Shown: positions 8,090-16,684 of the stretch, piece after piece
Layout of the letters: each line of letters starts with the position of its first letter
Position numbering within the stretch: position 1 is the first letter of the stretch
DNA from: an uncultured Faecalibacterium sp.
GTDB taxonomy: Bacteria; Bacillota; Clostridia; Oscillospirales; Ruminococcaceae
Assembly (NCBI GenBank): GCA_934553285.1
Contig: CAKTFD010000009.1
Coordinates: 1-32,894, forward strand
Length of the DNA: 32,894 bases
Direction of reading: 5' to 3'
Made by a program: the position numbers and the translations under genes
The notes under the pieces: generated by a model
Database searches by the model: none
Told to the model about the DNA's origin: nothing
The model's input: only the letters and a program-made list of their open reading frames with translations

Positions 8090-8145
8090 CCATAAAGCAA
8101 ACGAGCCGCCCCGGTTTCCGCAGCAGGAAGCCGGGGCGGTTTTTT
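8090..8145 (+). terminator. Terminator of the Rpn unit (copy A of a repeated terminator)
   Basis: CCGCCCCGG (8106-8114) pairs with CCGGGGCGG (8131-8139), extended inward by TTCC/GGAA, and is followed by T6. The 12 nt before it (CCATAAAGCAAA) and the hairpin recur almost exactly at 21592-21646. The match covers about 55 bp with a four-base difference just before the stem. Confidence 0.9.
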
Positions 8146-8197
8146 GCACAAAAAAGAAATCGTTATTTTGTAGCTTTGATGAAATTGTGCAGAGCCA

Positions 8198-8226
8198 TTG
8201 ACAGCAGAAGGGCAGAAGCGTATCTT
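8198..8226 (+). promoter_or_regulatory. Candidate promoter of the cas operon
   Basis: A consensus TTGACA (8198-8203), a 17-bp spacer and TATCTT (8221-8226) would start transcription near 8233, giving a leader of about 190 nt before cas3. The -10 matches only 4 of 6 bases. No better promoter is seen between the Rpn terminator and cas3. Confidence 0.5.
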
Positions 8227-8256
8227 TGGAACAGAAGGCAGAATAGGGCTATAAAT

Positions 8257-8323
8257 AGCAGGTTTCTTTGCCTTGTAAGGCTACTGCTGTTTTGATAAGG
8301 CACGGTCCGGTGCGCCGTTTTTT
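8257..8323 (+). promoter_or_regulatory. Hairpins and T-run in the cas operon leader
   Basis: AGCAG (8257-8261) can pair with CTGCT (8284-8288), enclosing the self-complementary GCCTTGTAAGGC (8270-8281). Next, a GC-rich stretch (8299-8317) with imperfect pairing (GGCAC with GTGCGCC) runs into T6 at 8318-8323. That is terminator-like and lies about 100 nt before the cas3 start. It could attenuate cas transcription, but the second stem is weak. Confidence 0.35.
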
Positions 8324-8420
8324 CGTTTGCGGAGATAAAATGCAAAAAGTACGGATTATAGTACACATTATCTGTTATGCTCGGTACATGGAAGGCACAC
8401 ACACCGGAAAAGGAGCAAAA

Positions 8421-11132
8421 ATGCGATGGACGTTGGATAAAACGAGGTTTCTGGCCGGAAAAACAGACCCGGAAAATACTGGTCTGTGGCTGCCGCTCTG
8501 GATGCACCTGTGGGATACGGCGGGCATCATGGAGCTGCTGGTCCGGCAGTGGCTCCCGGAAAGTGCAAAACGGGCCATGGGTTTTGAGCGCGAGGAAGCA
8601 TTGCTCGCCCATGCCCGGTTTCTGGGCGGAATCCATGACATAGGCAAGGCTACGGTGGCATTTCAGGCGAATATCCTGCGCTCAATGCCGGAGGCACGGC
8701 AGCGGCTGGAAATGTTGACGCCGCTGGACTGTCCTGAACAGAACCGCCGGGAATCACCGCATGCCCGGGCGGGCGAGGCAATCCTGCTGTGGGATGATTG
8801 TCCCGGCGGGATAGCCTCCATTGTGGGAGCGCATCACGGCAAGCCACAGAGCTGCGCGGCGGTCGATGATCAGTTAGAGGGTTGGGAGAGCAACTACTAC
8901 CCCAAGGGACAGAAAAAGATCTGGCAGGGTTTCTGGACAGAGCTGCTCATGACCGTTTTGCAGGACTGCGGCTTTGGCGACACAGCGGAACTGTATGATC
9001 TGGACCCGCAGGAGGAAGTGCTTCTGACCGGCCTTTTGATCATGGCAGACTGGATCGCCAGCAATACGGAGTACTTCCCTCTGATCCCGGTAGAAGAGCT
9101 GGGCAGCATGGAGGATTACCCGGCGCGGGTGGACAGGGCTTGGGAAAAGCTGGCCCTGCCCTTCCCGTGGGAGGCACAGCCCAGCATCGCAGACCCGCAG
9201 GAGTTTGCGGCGCGGTTCGGCTTTGCGCCCAATGCAGTGCAGCGTGCAGTCCTGGAGGCTGCGGATACCGCAGCAGAACCGGGCATCCTGATCTTGGAAG
9301 CGCAGATGGGCGTGGGCAAAACGGAGGCAGCCTTAGCCGCTGCGGAGATCATGGCCAGCCGGTTCGGGCTGGGCGGCATCTTTTTCGGGCTGCCTACACA
9401 GGCTACGGCAAACGGGATCTTTCCCCGGCTGCTCGCCTGGGCAGATACGCAGTCCGAGGCGCTGCCGCAGGCTATAAAGCTGGCGCACGGCATGGCAGAG
9501 CTGAACGAGTGCTATCTGCGGCTGCAGGGGCGCGGGGTGCAGTTGGAGGAGGACGCGCAGGAAGAGCATCAGGTGCAGGTACACCAGTGGTTTCGGGGAA
9601 ACAAGCAGGCGCTGCTGGCAAACTTCGTGATCGGCACAGTGGATCAGCTGCTGCTGGCGGCACTTGCCCAGAAACACGTTATGCTGCGGCATCTGGGGCT
9701 TGCGGGCAAGGTGGTCATTATTGACGAGTGCCACGCCTACGACACCTACATGAACTGCTATCTGGACCGCGCACTGGGATGGCTGGGCTGGTACAAGGTG
9801 CCGGTCATCCTGTTGTCGGCCACCCTGCCCGCCCGGCGGCGCACAGAGCTGGTCGAGGCCTACCAGCAGAAAAAGGCCGCTCCGGACGCCCCATGGAAAA
9901 CCAGCTGCGGCTATCCGCTGCTGACATGGACGGATGGCGCAGAGGTAAAGCAGACGGCCATCCCGGCGGACGCACCCGGTCGAACGGTGCAGCTGACTAC
10001 GCTCACAGAGCCGGAGCTGCCCGTGCTGCTGCGCCGAAAACTGGCCGAGGGCGGCTGCGCAGGGGTGATCGTAAACACGGTCAAAAAAGCGCAGAAGATC
10101 GCGCAGCTGCTGCGGGAAAGCATGCCGGACAAAGAGGTGCAGCTGTTCCATGCGCAGTTCCTGATGCCGGACCGCGCAGCGCGGGAAAAACAGCTGATGG
10201 CACGCATTGGTAAGGCATCTACACCGGAGGACCGGAAAGATCTGATCGTGGTTGGCACGCAGGTGATGGAGCAGTCGCTGGATATTGATCTGGACGTTCT
10301 TATTACAGAGCTTTGCCCCATGGATCTGCTGCTGCAGCGCATCGGACGGTTGCACCGCCACCGCCGCAGCCGCCCCGCCCCGTTGCAGCAGGCCTGCTGC
10401 GCGGTGTTGGACACCGGGGAAGAAGCCTTTGATGCAGGCAGCGAGGCGGTATATGGACAGTGGCTGCTCTGGCGCACCCGGAAGTTTCTGCCCCGGAGCA
10501 TCCGGCTGCCGGAGGAGATCTCTCCGCTGGTGCAGCGGGTCTACGGTTGGGAACGGGAAGTTCCCGGCGGGGCGCAGGGGGAGGAAATGCGCTGCGTATA
10601 TGAGCAGACGCAGGAGAAAAAGAAAGCGCGCGCCGAGGCGTACCTTGTGCCGCAGCCGGAAACGCACCGGTTGGCGCAGCTGAATACGCTGGACGACTGG
10701 ATGCAGAACGAGGGTGCCCGCTCTGACCCGGCGGCGCGGGCAGCAGTGCGGGACGGCGACCCCTCGGTAGAGGTGCTGGTAATGCAGCGCCGGGCAGACG
10801 GCAGCATCCACTTTCTGCCGTGGCAGGAGGGTGGCTGTGCCGTAGCGGCCGACAGCCCGCCCCCATCGGAAACGGCACTGAAGATCGCCCGGCAGAAGCT
10901 GCGGCTCCCGGCAGTGTTCGGCAAAGCGTGGAAGGTGGACGGGGTCATCCGGGAACTGGAAGCAGACAACCGCAGCCGCCTTGCGGCATGGCAGCTGTCG
11001 CCGCTGCTGCACGGAGAGCTGGTCCTGCTGCTGGACGAAAACCTGACTGCCCGGCTTGCGGGCATGGAGCTTTGTTATGACCGTGAAAACGGCCTGTATT
11101 ACCAAAAGGAGGAGACGGATGAAGGAAATTGA
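8421..11132 (+). CDS. cas3: Type I-E Cas3 nuclease-helicase
   Basis: This 903-residue protein is the effector nuclease that Cascade recruits to degrade target DNA. The N-terminal HD nuclease domain shows WMHLWDTAG, GGIHDIGKAT (His-Asp at about 72-73) and IVGAHHGKPQ. The superfamily 2 helicase has Walker A QMGVGKTEA (about 296), the motif II box as IIDECHAYD (about 434), LLSATLPARRR (about 466) and motif VI LLQRIGRLHRH (about 639). A C-terminal domain fills the rest, and length matches type I-E Cas3. The ATG at 8421 is chosen because AGGAG (8411-8415) is five bases upstream; an upstream extension of the frame to 8268 lacks this. All catalytic motifs are intact. The last 14 nt overlap cse1. Confidence 0.96.
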   Translation: MRWTLDKTRFLAGKTDPENTGLWLPLWMHLWDTAGIMELLVRQWLPESAKRAMGFEREEALLAHARFLGGIHDIGKATVAFQANILRSMPEARQRLEMLTPLDCPEQNRRESPHARAGEAILLWDDCPGGIASIVGAHHGKPQSCAAVDDQLEGWESNYYPKGQKKIWQGFWTELLMTVLQDCGFGDTAELYDLDPQEEVLLTGLLIMADWIASNTEYFPLIPVEELGSMEDYPARVDRAWEKLALPFPWEAQPSIADPQEFAARFGFAPNAVQRAVLEAADTAAEPGILILEAQMGVGKTEAALAAAEIMASRFGLGGIFFGLPTQATANGIFPRLLAWADTQSEALPQAIKLAHGMAELNECYLRLQGRGVQLEEDAQEEHQVQVHQWFRGNKQALLANFVIGTVDQLLLAALAQKHVMLRHLGLAGKVVIIDECHAYDTYMNCYLDRALGWLGWYKVPVILLSATLPARRRTELVEAYQQKKAAPDAPWKTSCGYPLLTWTDGAEVKQTAIPADAPGRTVQLTTLTEPELPVLLRRKLAEGGCAGVIVNTVKKAQKIAQLLRESMPDKEVQLFHAQFLMPDRAAREKQLMARIGKASTPEDRKDLIVVGTQVMEQSLDIDLDVLITELCPMDLLLQRIGRLHRHRRSRPAPLQQACCAVLDTGEEAFDAGSEAVYGQWLLWRTRKFLPRSIRLPEEISPLVQRVYGWEREVPGGAQGEEMRCVYEQTQEKKKARAEAYLVPQPETHRLAQLNTLDDWMQNEGARSDPAARAAVRDGDPSVEVLVMQRRADGSIHFLPWQEGGCAVAADSPPPSETALKIARQKLRLPAVFGKAWKVDGVIRELEADNRSRLAAWQLSPLLHGELVLLLDENLTARLAGMELCYDRENGLYYQKEETDEGN

Positions 11133-12732
11133 ATTCAACCTGTTGGATGAACCGTGGATACGGGTGCGGCTGCGGGACAACACGGTGCGTGAGGTGTCCC
11201 TGACCGAGGCACTGGTGTCGGCGCAAGATTATGTGGAGCTTGCGGGTGAGATGCCCACCCAGAATGCCGCCGTGCTGCGGCTGCTGCTGGCGGTACTGTT
11301 CACTGTGTTTTCCCGGGTGGATGCAAAAGGAACCCCCAAACCGCTGGCACAGAGCGATGATGCACTGGAGCGCTGGAGCGAGCTGTGGCAGCTGGGGCAT
11401 TTCCCGGCAGACCCTGTCCGGGATTATCTGGAACAGTGGAAAGACCGCTTCTGGCTGTTCCACCCGGTACATCCCTTCTGGCAGGTGCCGCAGGCAAAGA
11501 GCGGCACGGAATATGGAGCAGCCAAACTCAACGGTGAAATGTCGGAAAGCGGCAATAAACTCCGGCTCTTTCCACTGTATGCGGGACAGAGCAAGGAGCA
11601 GCTGAGCTATCCGCAGGCGGCGCGGTGGCTGCTGTGCGTGAACGGCTATGACGACACCTCTGCGAAGCCAAAAGGAAAGGGACTTCCGTCCGTAGGAGCC
11701 GGGTGGCTGGGCAAGATCGGTTTTATTCAGGCACAGGGCGATAATCTGTACGAGACCCTGATGCTGAACCTGACGCTGCTGCGCGATGGCCGGGAATGCT
11801 GGGGCGAAAGCAAGCCCTGTTGGGAATTGGAAGCACCAAAGAGCGCGGAACGGACAGAAATTTGCTGCCCGGACAACCCGGCGCAGCTGCTTACCCTGCA
11901 ATCCAGAAGGCTGTTGCTGCACAGGACAGGGGAGAATGTGGATGGGTTCTGTCTGTTGGGAGGAGATTTCTTCCCCAGAGAAAACGTCTTTGCCGAACAG
12001 ATGACCATCTGGCGTACGATGCCAATCAGGAAAAATGAACCGGTGGTGTTGGTGCCCTGCCGTCATGACCCGGCCAAACAATTCTGGCGGGAGTTCCCGG
12101 CGGTCTTTTGTCAGGACAGCGGGCATCGCCCGGGCGTTGTATGCTGGATCGAAAAGTTGCAGGAAAAGAGATTGAAACTTCTGGATCCCCGCAGAAAGGT
12201 ACATTTCCGCATCTCCGGTGTCCAATATGGCGATAAGGACTTCTTTGTAAATGATTCTTTCAGCGACAGCCTGACCTTTCAGGCAGGGATTCTGGATGAG
12301 ATAGGGCGCCCATGGCAGAGCCGGATCGTCAGAGAAATCGAACGCTGTGAACAGACAGCGGCGCTGATCGGGCGTTTTGCACAGGAGCTGGCAATTGCCG
12401 CCGGTGACCGGAATGAAAATGCAGGCGGCGCGGTTCGTGCACAATTCTACTTTGCAGTGGACCAGCCTTTCCGGCAGTGGCTGCAGGCGATCGACCCGGA
12501 GCAGGACGACCCGGATGAGGCAGCGCTGCGCTGGCAGGCGCAGGCACGCAGCATCGCGGAAAAGCTGGGAAAACAGATGGTGATGGAGGCCGGAAATGCC
12601 GCCCTGAAGGGACACCGCATTGTGGTGGATAAGGACAAAAAGACCGAGCGCACCATCCTGTATACCTCGCCGAAGGCCTATAACCGTTTCCGCACAAAGC
12701 TGTGGGAGATCTATCCCAAAACAGAACCATAA
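11119..12732 (+). CDS. cse1: Cascade large subunit Cse1 (CasA, Cas8e)
   Basis: This 537-residue subunit recognises the PAM and recruits Cas3 in type I-E Cascade. The opening MKEIEFNLLDEPWIRVR is the family signature (NLLDEPWI). The central region HPVHPFWQVPQAKSG (about residues 114-128) also fits Cse1. The start at 11119 is chosen because AAAGGAGGAG lies just upstream and homology begins there; it overlaps the end of cas3. Length is close to the E. coli protein. The gap to cse2 is 12 nt. Confidence 0.95.
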   Translation: MKEIEFNLLDEPWIRVRLRDNTVREVSLTEALVSAQDYVELAGEMPTQNAAVLRLLLAVLFTVFSRVDAKGTPKPLAQSDDALERWSELWQLGHFPADPVRDYLEQWKDRFWLFHPVHPFWQVPQAKSGTEYGAAKLNGEMSESGNKLRLFPLYAGQSKEQLSYPQAARWLLCVNGYDDTSAKPKGKGLPSVGAGWLGKIGFIQAQGDNLYETLMLNLTLLRDGRECWGESKPCWELEAPKSAERTEICCPDNPAQLLTLQSRRLLLHRTGENVDGFCLLGGDFFPRENVFAEQMTIWRTMPIRKNEPVVLVPCRHDPAKQFWREFPAVFCQDSGHRPGVVCWIEKLQEKRLKLLDPRRKVHFRISGVQYGDKDFFVNDSFSDSLTFQAGILDEIGRPWQSRIVREIERCEQTAALIGRFAQELAIAAGDRNENAGGAVRAQFYFAVDQPFRQWLQAIDPEQDDPDEAALRWQAQARSIAEKLGKQMVMEAGNAALKGHRIVVDKDKKTERTILYTSPKAYNRFRTKLWEIYPKTEP

Positions 12733-12744
12733 AGGGGGAATTGT

Positions 12745-13359
12745 ATGAAAACACAGGATGTCAGAATATATACGGCACAGCAGCTGCACAGGATTCAGGC
12801 ACTGCCGGACAACCAGCGGCGGGCCGAGCTGGCAAAGCTGCGGCGCGGCATCGGCCATGCGCCCGGCGATCTGCCGGAGCTGTGGGGAAGTTTTTTGCTG
12901 GAAATGCCGGAAAACTTTCAGAGCCGCAGCGGCCCCTCGGCGGCAGAGTGGGCGGTCTACATTGCCCTGACCCTGTATGCCGTGCATCAGCAGGGGAACG
13001 ACCGCCCCATGAACTGCCCCGGAAACACGCTGGGGCGTGCGGTGCGGCAGCTGGCAGAGCGGAACAGTGCCGGACAGGACTGGACCGAGGCCAGCGTGCT
13101 CCGGCGCTTCAATGCGCTGGCCACCGCAGAAGAAATTACCGAGATCAGCCACCATCTGCGGGGCATGATCCAGCTGCTGAGCGCGGCAAAGGATGGCGGC
13201 ATCCCGCTGGATTATCCGCAGCTTGCGGCAGACTTGTATGAATTGCAAAGCACCGACCCGCGGTATGCGCAGACCCCCGCCAATGTCCGTCTGCGGTGGG
13301 GACAGGACCTCTACCGCGACCCGAAGCCTGCACCGGATGAGAAAGAAAAGGAGAATTGA
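12745..13359 (+). CDS. cse2: Cascade small subunit Cse2 (CasB)
   Basis: This 204-residue, mainly helical protein has the position and size of Cse2, which forms the inner dimer of Cascade and stabilises the R-loop. Recognisable parts are RAELAKLRRGIGHAPGDLPELWG and the C-terminal DLYELQSTDPRYAQTPANVRLRWGQDLYR, a typical Cse2 ending. GGGGG precedes the start by 5 nt. The stop lies 2 nt before the cas7 ATG. Cse2 is poorly conserved, so the call leans partly on gene order. Confidence 0.92.
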   Translation: MKTQDVRIYTAQQLHRIQALPDNQRRAELAKLRRGIGHAPGDLPELWGSFLLEMPENFQSRSGPSAAEWAVYIALTLYAVHQQGNDRPMNCPGNTLGRAVRQLAERNSAGQDWTEASVLRRFNALATAEEITEISHHLRGMIQLLSAAKDGGIPLDYPQLAADLYELQSTDPRYAQTPANVRLRWGQDLYRDPKPAPDEKEKEN

Positions 13360-13361
13360 TC

Positions 13362-14420
13362 ATGAATAAGCGCCTGTATGTTGATTTCCACATTTTGCAG
13401 ACCGTCCCGCCCAGCTGCATCAACCGGGACGATACCGGCAGCCCCAAAACGGCCGTGTACGGCGGTGTGCTCCGGGCCAGAGTTTCCTCTCAGGCATGGA
13501 AGCACGCCATGCGCGCTGCCTTTGCCGAAAACGCCCGGCTGGATGTGGGCAAGCGCACCAAAAAGGCAGCAGAACTGGTGAAGGAGCAGATCCTTGCACT
13601 GGCCCCGGAACTGGATGCAGACAAGCTGGCAAAGAAAGCGCTGGAGAATGCGGGCATCAAGAGCGACGACAAGGGCACCAAGGCTCTGTTCTTCATGAGC
13701 ACTGCGCAGGCAAAGGCATTGGCAGAGCTGGCTGTGGAGGGCTCTGCGGATAAAAAGCAGTATCGGGATGCCCTGAAAGCAGCGCCCTCGATGGACATGG
13801 CGCTATTTGGCCGCATGGTGGCAGATGATCCTTCTCTGAACTATGACGCCGCTGCGCAGGTGGCGCACAGCATCTCCACCCATGCCGTGCAGAACGAGTA
13901 CGATTACTTTACCGCCGTGGATGACTGTCAGGCAGAGGACAACGCCGGTGCAGGCCATCTGGGCACGGTGGAGTACAACTCCTCCACCCTGTACCGCTAT
14001 GCCACGGTGAACGTGATGGAGCTGGCCGGGCAGCTGGGTGCAGCGCAGGCCGCGGAAACGGTGCGGGCCTTTGGTGAGGCGTTCCTCTTCTCCATGCCCA
14101 CCGGCAAGCAGAACACCTTTGCAAACCACACCCTGCCGGATGCTGTATATGTGACCCTGCGGGAAGACCAGCCGGTAAACCTGTGCGGCGCGTTCGAGCA
14201 GGCCGTGCCCCGCAGTGCGCAGGGCTATGCCGCGCCGTCCAAGGCGGCGCTGGCACAGTATGCGCAGCAGATGTACAACAGTTTTGTCGAGGCTCCGGCC
14301 CAAGGCTTTACCGTGGGCAGCGGCCTGGAGGCACTGGCTCCGGCGCAGACGGCAAAAACCATGCTGGACGCACTGGAAAAGGCTGTCCGGGACGCGCTTG
14401 CCGGAAATGAGGTGGAGTAA
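13362..14420 (+). CDS. cas7: Cascade backbone subunit Cas7e (CasC, Cse4)
   Basis: This 352-residue protein forms the six-copy helical backbone that binds the crRNA spacer. The N-terminus YVDFHILQTVPPSCINRDDTGSPKTAVYGG and RARVSSQAWKHAMR match the Cas7e signature, including the VSSQAWKR-like helix. The start is the ATG at 13362, eight bases after AGGAG; an in-frame TTG at 13356 is too close to that site. The stop and the cas5 start share one base (TAATG), implying coupled translation. Confidence 0.95.
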   Translation: MNKRLYVDFHILQTVPPSCINRDDTGSPKTAVYGGVLRARVSSQAWKHAMRAAFAENARLDVGKRTKKAAELVKEQILALAPELDADKLAKKALENAGIKSDDKGTKALFFMSTAQAKALAELAVEGSADKKQYRDALKAAPSMDMALFGRMVADDPSLNYDAAAQVAHSISTHAVQNEYDYFTAVDDCQAEDNAGAGHLGTVEYNSSTLYRYATVNVMELAGQLGAAQAAETVRAFGEAFLFSMPTGKQNTFANHTLPDAVYVTLREDQPVNLCGAFEQAVPRSAQGYAAPSKAALAQYAQQMYNSFVEAPAQGFTVGSGLEALAPAQTAKTMLDALEKAVRDALAGNEVE

Positions 14421-15082
14421 TGGCTACGCTGTTGCTGCGGCTGGCCGCGCCTTTGCAGTCGTGGGGCGCAGACTCCAAATTTGAGACCCGCAAGACGGGC
14501 CGGGAACCCACCAGGAGCGGCGTCATCGGCCTGCTGACGGCAGCTTTGGGGCTGCGGCGGGACGAGCGCGAAGCGCTGGCCCGGCTGAGCGAGCTGCGGT
14601 TCGGCGTCCGCGTGGAGCGGGAAGGCCAGCTGCTGGTGGATTACCACACGGCAAAGACGCAGGACGAAAAGACCGCTTATGTGACCTACCGCCATTATTT
14701 GCAGGACGCCGTGTTTCTGGCCGGTATTGAAAGCGAGGATGCCGCCCTTTTGCAGCAACTGCAGCAGGCGCTGCTGCACCCGGCATTCCCGCTGTATCTC
14801 GGCCGCCGCTGCTGTCCGCCCACCCTGCCGCTCTGTCTGGGAGTACGGCCGGGCTGCCTGCAGGAGGTGCTGCAAGCGGAACCGCCCCTGTGCCCGGGGC
14901 GGCAGCGGCGGATGGTGCTGGATGCCGACCCGCAGGAGCCGGGCACAGCTCCGCAGCGGGATGTGCCGGTGAGCTTTGACCCGCATCACCGGCAGTACGG
15001 CTACCGCTCGGTACGGGAGCTTTGGCAGAAAGTGCCGGACAGCCCGGAAACTACGGAGCACGACCCGTTCCGGGAATTGTAA
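14420..15082 (+). CDS. cas5: Cascade subunit Cas5e (CasD)
   Basis: This 220-residue RAMP protein caps the 5' handle of the crRNA. LLLRLAAPLQSWGADSKFETRKTGREPTRSGVIGLLTAALGL is a very typical Cas5e opening, with the QSWG and PTRSGVIGLL motifs. The central DYHTAKTQDEKTAYVTYRHYLQDAVF and a late GRRCCPPTLPL-type segment also fit. Length equals that of E. coli CasD within a few residues. It overlaps the cas7 stop by one base and precedes cas6e by 17 nt. Confidence 0.95.
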   Translation: MATLLLRLAAPLQSWGADSKFETRKTGREPTRSGVIGLLTAALGLRRDEREALARLSELRFGVRVEREGQLLVDYHTAKTQDEKTAYVTYRHYLQDAVFLAGIESEDAALLQQLQQALLHPAFPLYLGRRCCPPTLPLCLGVRPGCLQEVLQAEPPLCPGRQRRMVLDADPQEPGTAPQRDVPVSFDPHHRQYGYRSVRELWQKVPDSPETTEHDPFREL

Positions 15083-15099
15083 AAAAAGGGGGCGAGAGA

Positions 15100-15732
15100 A
15101 TGTATTTATCACGGGTAGAACTCGATTCCACCCGCCGCAGCACCATGGCTGCGCTGGCGGCACCGCAAAAATTGCATGGTGCAGTGGAAAGCGCCTTTGC
15201 AGGGGAGCGCCGCCGCAGGCTGTGGCGGCTGGATCGTCTGGGAGAGCGGCTGTATCTGCTGCTGCTCAGCGAGGATGCGCCGGAGTTGTCCGGCGTGGTG
15301 GAGCAGTTTGGCACCGGAGCAGCTGCACAGACCCGCAGCTACGACCCGCTTTTGCAGCGGGTGGAGCCGGGCAGCCGCTGGAAGTTCCGGCTGACCGCAA
15401 ACCCTACCAAAAGCTGCAAAGACACCCAAAACCCTGCAGCGCGGGGAACCGTGGCCGCACATTGCACGACACAGTACCAGAAGCAGTGGCTGTTGGAGCG
15501 CGCTGCAAAGCACGGCTTTGCCCTGCAGGACGAGGGATTTACCGTGACCCGGGTGCAGTGGCAGCATTTTGCCAAGCACGGCACCCGGCCGGTGACCCTG
15601 TTGGCAGTGACCTATGAGGGCGTTTTACAGGTGACCGATGCAGAGCAGTTCCGGGCACTGCTGTGTCAGGGCATGGGGCGCGGCAAGGCTTATGGCCTTG
15701 GGCTGATGACCATTATGCGCGGAGGAAACTGA
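15100..15732 (+). CDS. cas6e: crRNA endonuclease Cas6e (CasE, Cse3)
   Basis: This 210-residue RNase cuts the hairpin in each repeat and keeps the 3' handle. The N-terminus MYLSRVELD, the likely catalytic His in APQKLHGAVESAF (about residue 23) and the C-terminal glycine-rich loop GMGRGKAYGLGLMTI are all present. The start at 15100 follows GGGGGCGAGAG and matches the family; an upstream extension of the frame adds 26 residues unlike Cas6e. The CRISPR repeat of this locus has a strong GC hairpin, as Cas6e needs. One base separates its stop from the cas1 ATG. Confidence 0.94.
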   Translation: MYLSRVELDSTRRSTMAALAAPQKLHGAVESAFAGERRRRLWRLDRLGERLYLLLLSEDAPELSGVVEQFGTGAAAQTRSYDPLLQRVEPGSRWKFRLTANPTKSCKDTQNPAARGTVAAHCTTQYQKQWLLERAAKHGFALQDEGFTVTRVQWQHFAKHGTRPVTLLAVTYEGVLQVTDAEQFRALLCQGMGRGKAYGLGLMTIMRGGN

Positions 15733-15733
15733 G

Positions 15734-16684
15734 ATGGACGAGATGCCGGGCATGATCCGGCCGGACCTGCAGGCGCTGCCGCAGGTGAAAGACCGGATGA
15801 CCTTTCTGTATCTGGAACACTGTACCCTTGGCCGACAGGACGGCGCGATCACCGTTACAGACGAAAAAGGAATCGTTCAGATCCCGGCGGCAGGCATCTC
15901 GGTACTGTTGCTGGGGCCGGGCACACGGGTGACCCACCGCGCCATGGAGCTTATGGGCGACACGGGCGTGGGTGCTGTCTGGGTAGGCGAGCACGGTGTG
16001 CGGTATTACGCCCATGGCCGTCCCCTGACCACCCATTCGCAGTTGCTGCTGCGGCAGGCAGAACTTGTCAGCAACACCCGCAAGCACCTGGATGTGGTAC
16101 GCAAGATGTATCAGCTCCGTTTCCCGGACGAGGATATCTCCCGGCTGACGATGCAGCAGCTGCGGGGGCGCGAGGGCAGCCGTGTGCGGCAGGTATACCG
16201 CAAAGCTTCCAAGGATACCGGTGTGCCGTGGAGTGGCAGACTGTACCGCCCGGAGGATTTTGCATCGGGCGATGCAGTCAATCAGGCGCTTTCTGCTGGG
16301 CATGCCTGCCTGTACGGTCTGGCGCACGCGGTGATCGTGGCATTGGGCTGCGCCCCGGGTCTTGGTTTTGTTCATGTAGGGCACGAGTGCTCCTTTGTGT
16401 ACGATATCGCAGACCTGTACAAGGCCGAGGTGACCATTCCCATCGCCTTTGAGGTGGCGGCACAGGCCCCGGAGGATCTGCCTGCCGTGGTGCGCCGCCG
16501 TGTGCGGGACGCCATGGTGGAACATCACATTTTGGAGCGCATGGTGCACGATATCCGGTATCTGCTCCTGAATGCGGACGAGCGGGAACAGGAGCCGGAG
16601 GCTGTTTATCTGTGGGACAACAAGGTGGGTACTGTGGCCAACGGCATCAATTATTTTGAAGAAGAGGGGGATGAAACATCGTAG
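15734..16684 (+). CDS. cas1: Type I-E integrase Cas1
   Basis: This 316-residue protein integrates new spacers together with Cas2. The expected metal ligands are visible: Glu in RGREGSRVR (about 146), His in GHECSFVYD (about 217), and Asp in DIADLYK (about 224 and 227). The KASKDTGVPWSGRLYRP region and overall length match Cas1e. GGAGG at 15721-15725 gives eight-base spacing to the ATG. The C-terminus ends EEEGDETS; its last codons appear to overlap the cas2 start. Confidence 0.96.
   Translation: MDEMPGMIRPDLQALPQVKDRMTFLYLEHCTLGRQDGAITVTDEKGIVQIPAAGISVLLLGPGTRVTHRAMELMGDTGVGAVWVGEHGVRYYAHGRPLTTHSQLLLRQAELVSNTRKHLDVVRKMYQLRFPDEDISRLTMQQLRGREGSRVRQVYRKASKDTGVPWSGRLYRPEDFASGDAVNQALSAGHACLYGLAHAVIVALGCAPGLGFVHVGHECSFVYDIADLYKAEVTIPIAFEVAAQAPEDLPAVVRRRVRDAMVEHHILERMVHDIRYLLLNADEREQEPEAVYLWDNKVGTVANGINYFEEEGDETS

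Noticed and set aside
9333..13248. Long minus-strand frames opposite cas3, cse1 and cse2 (up to 767 residues)
   Set aside because: High GC lowers the number of chance stops; these frames oppose genes with intact motifs and lack start signals.
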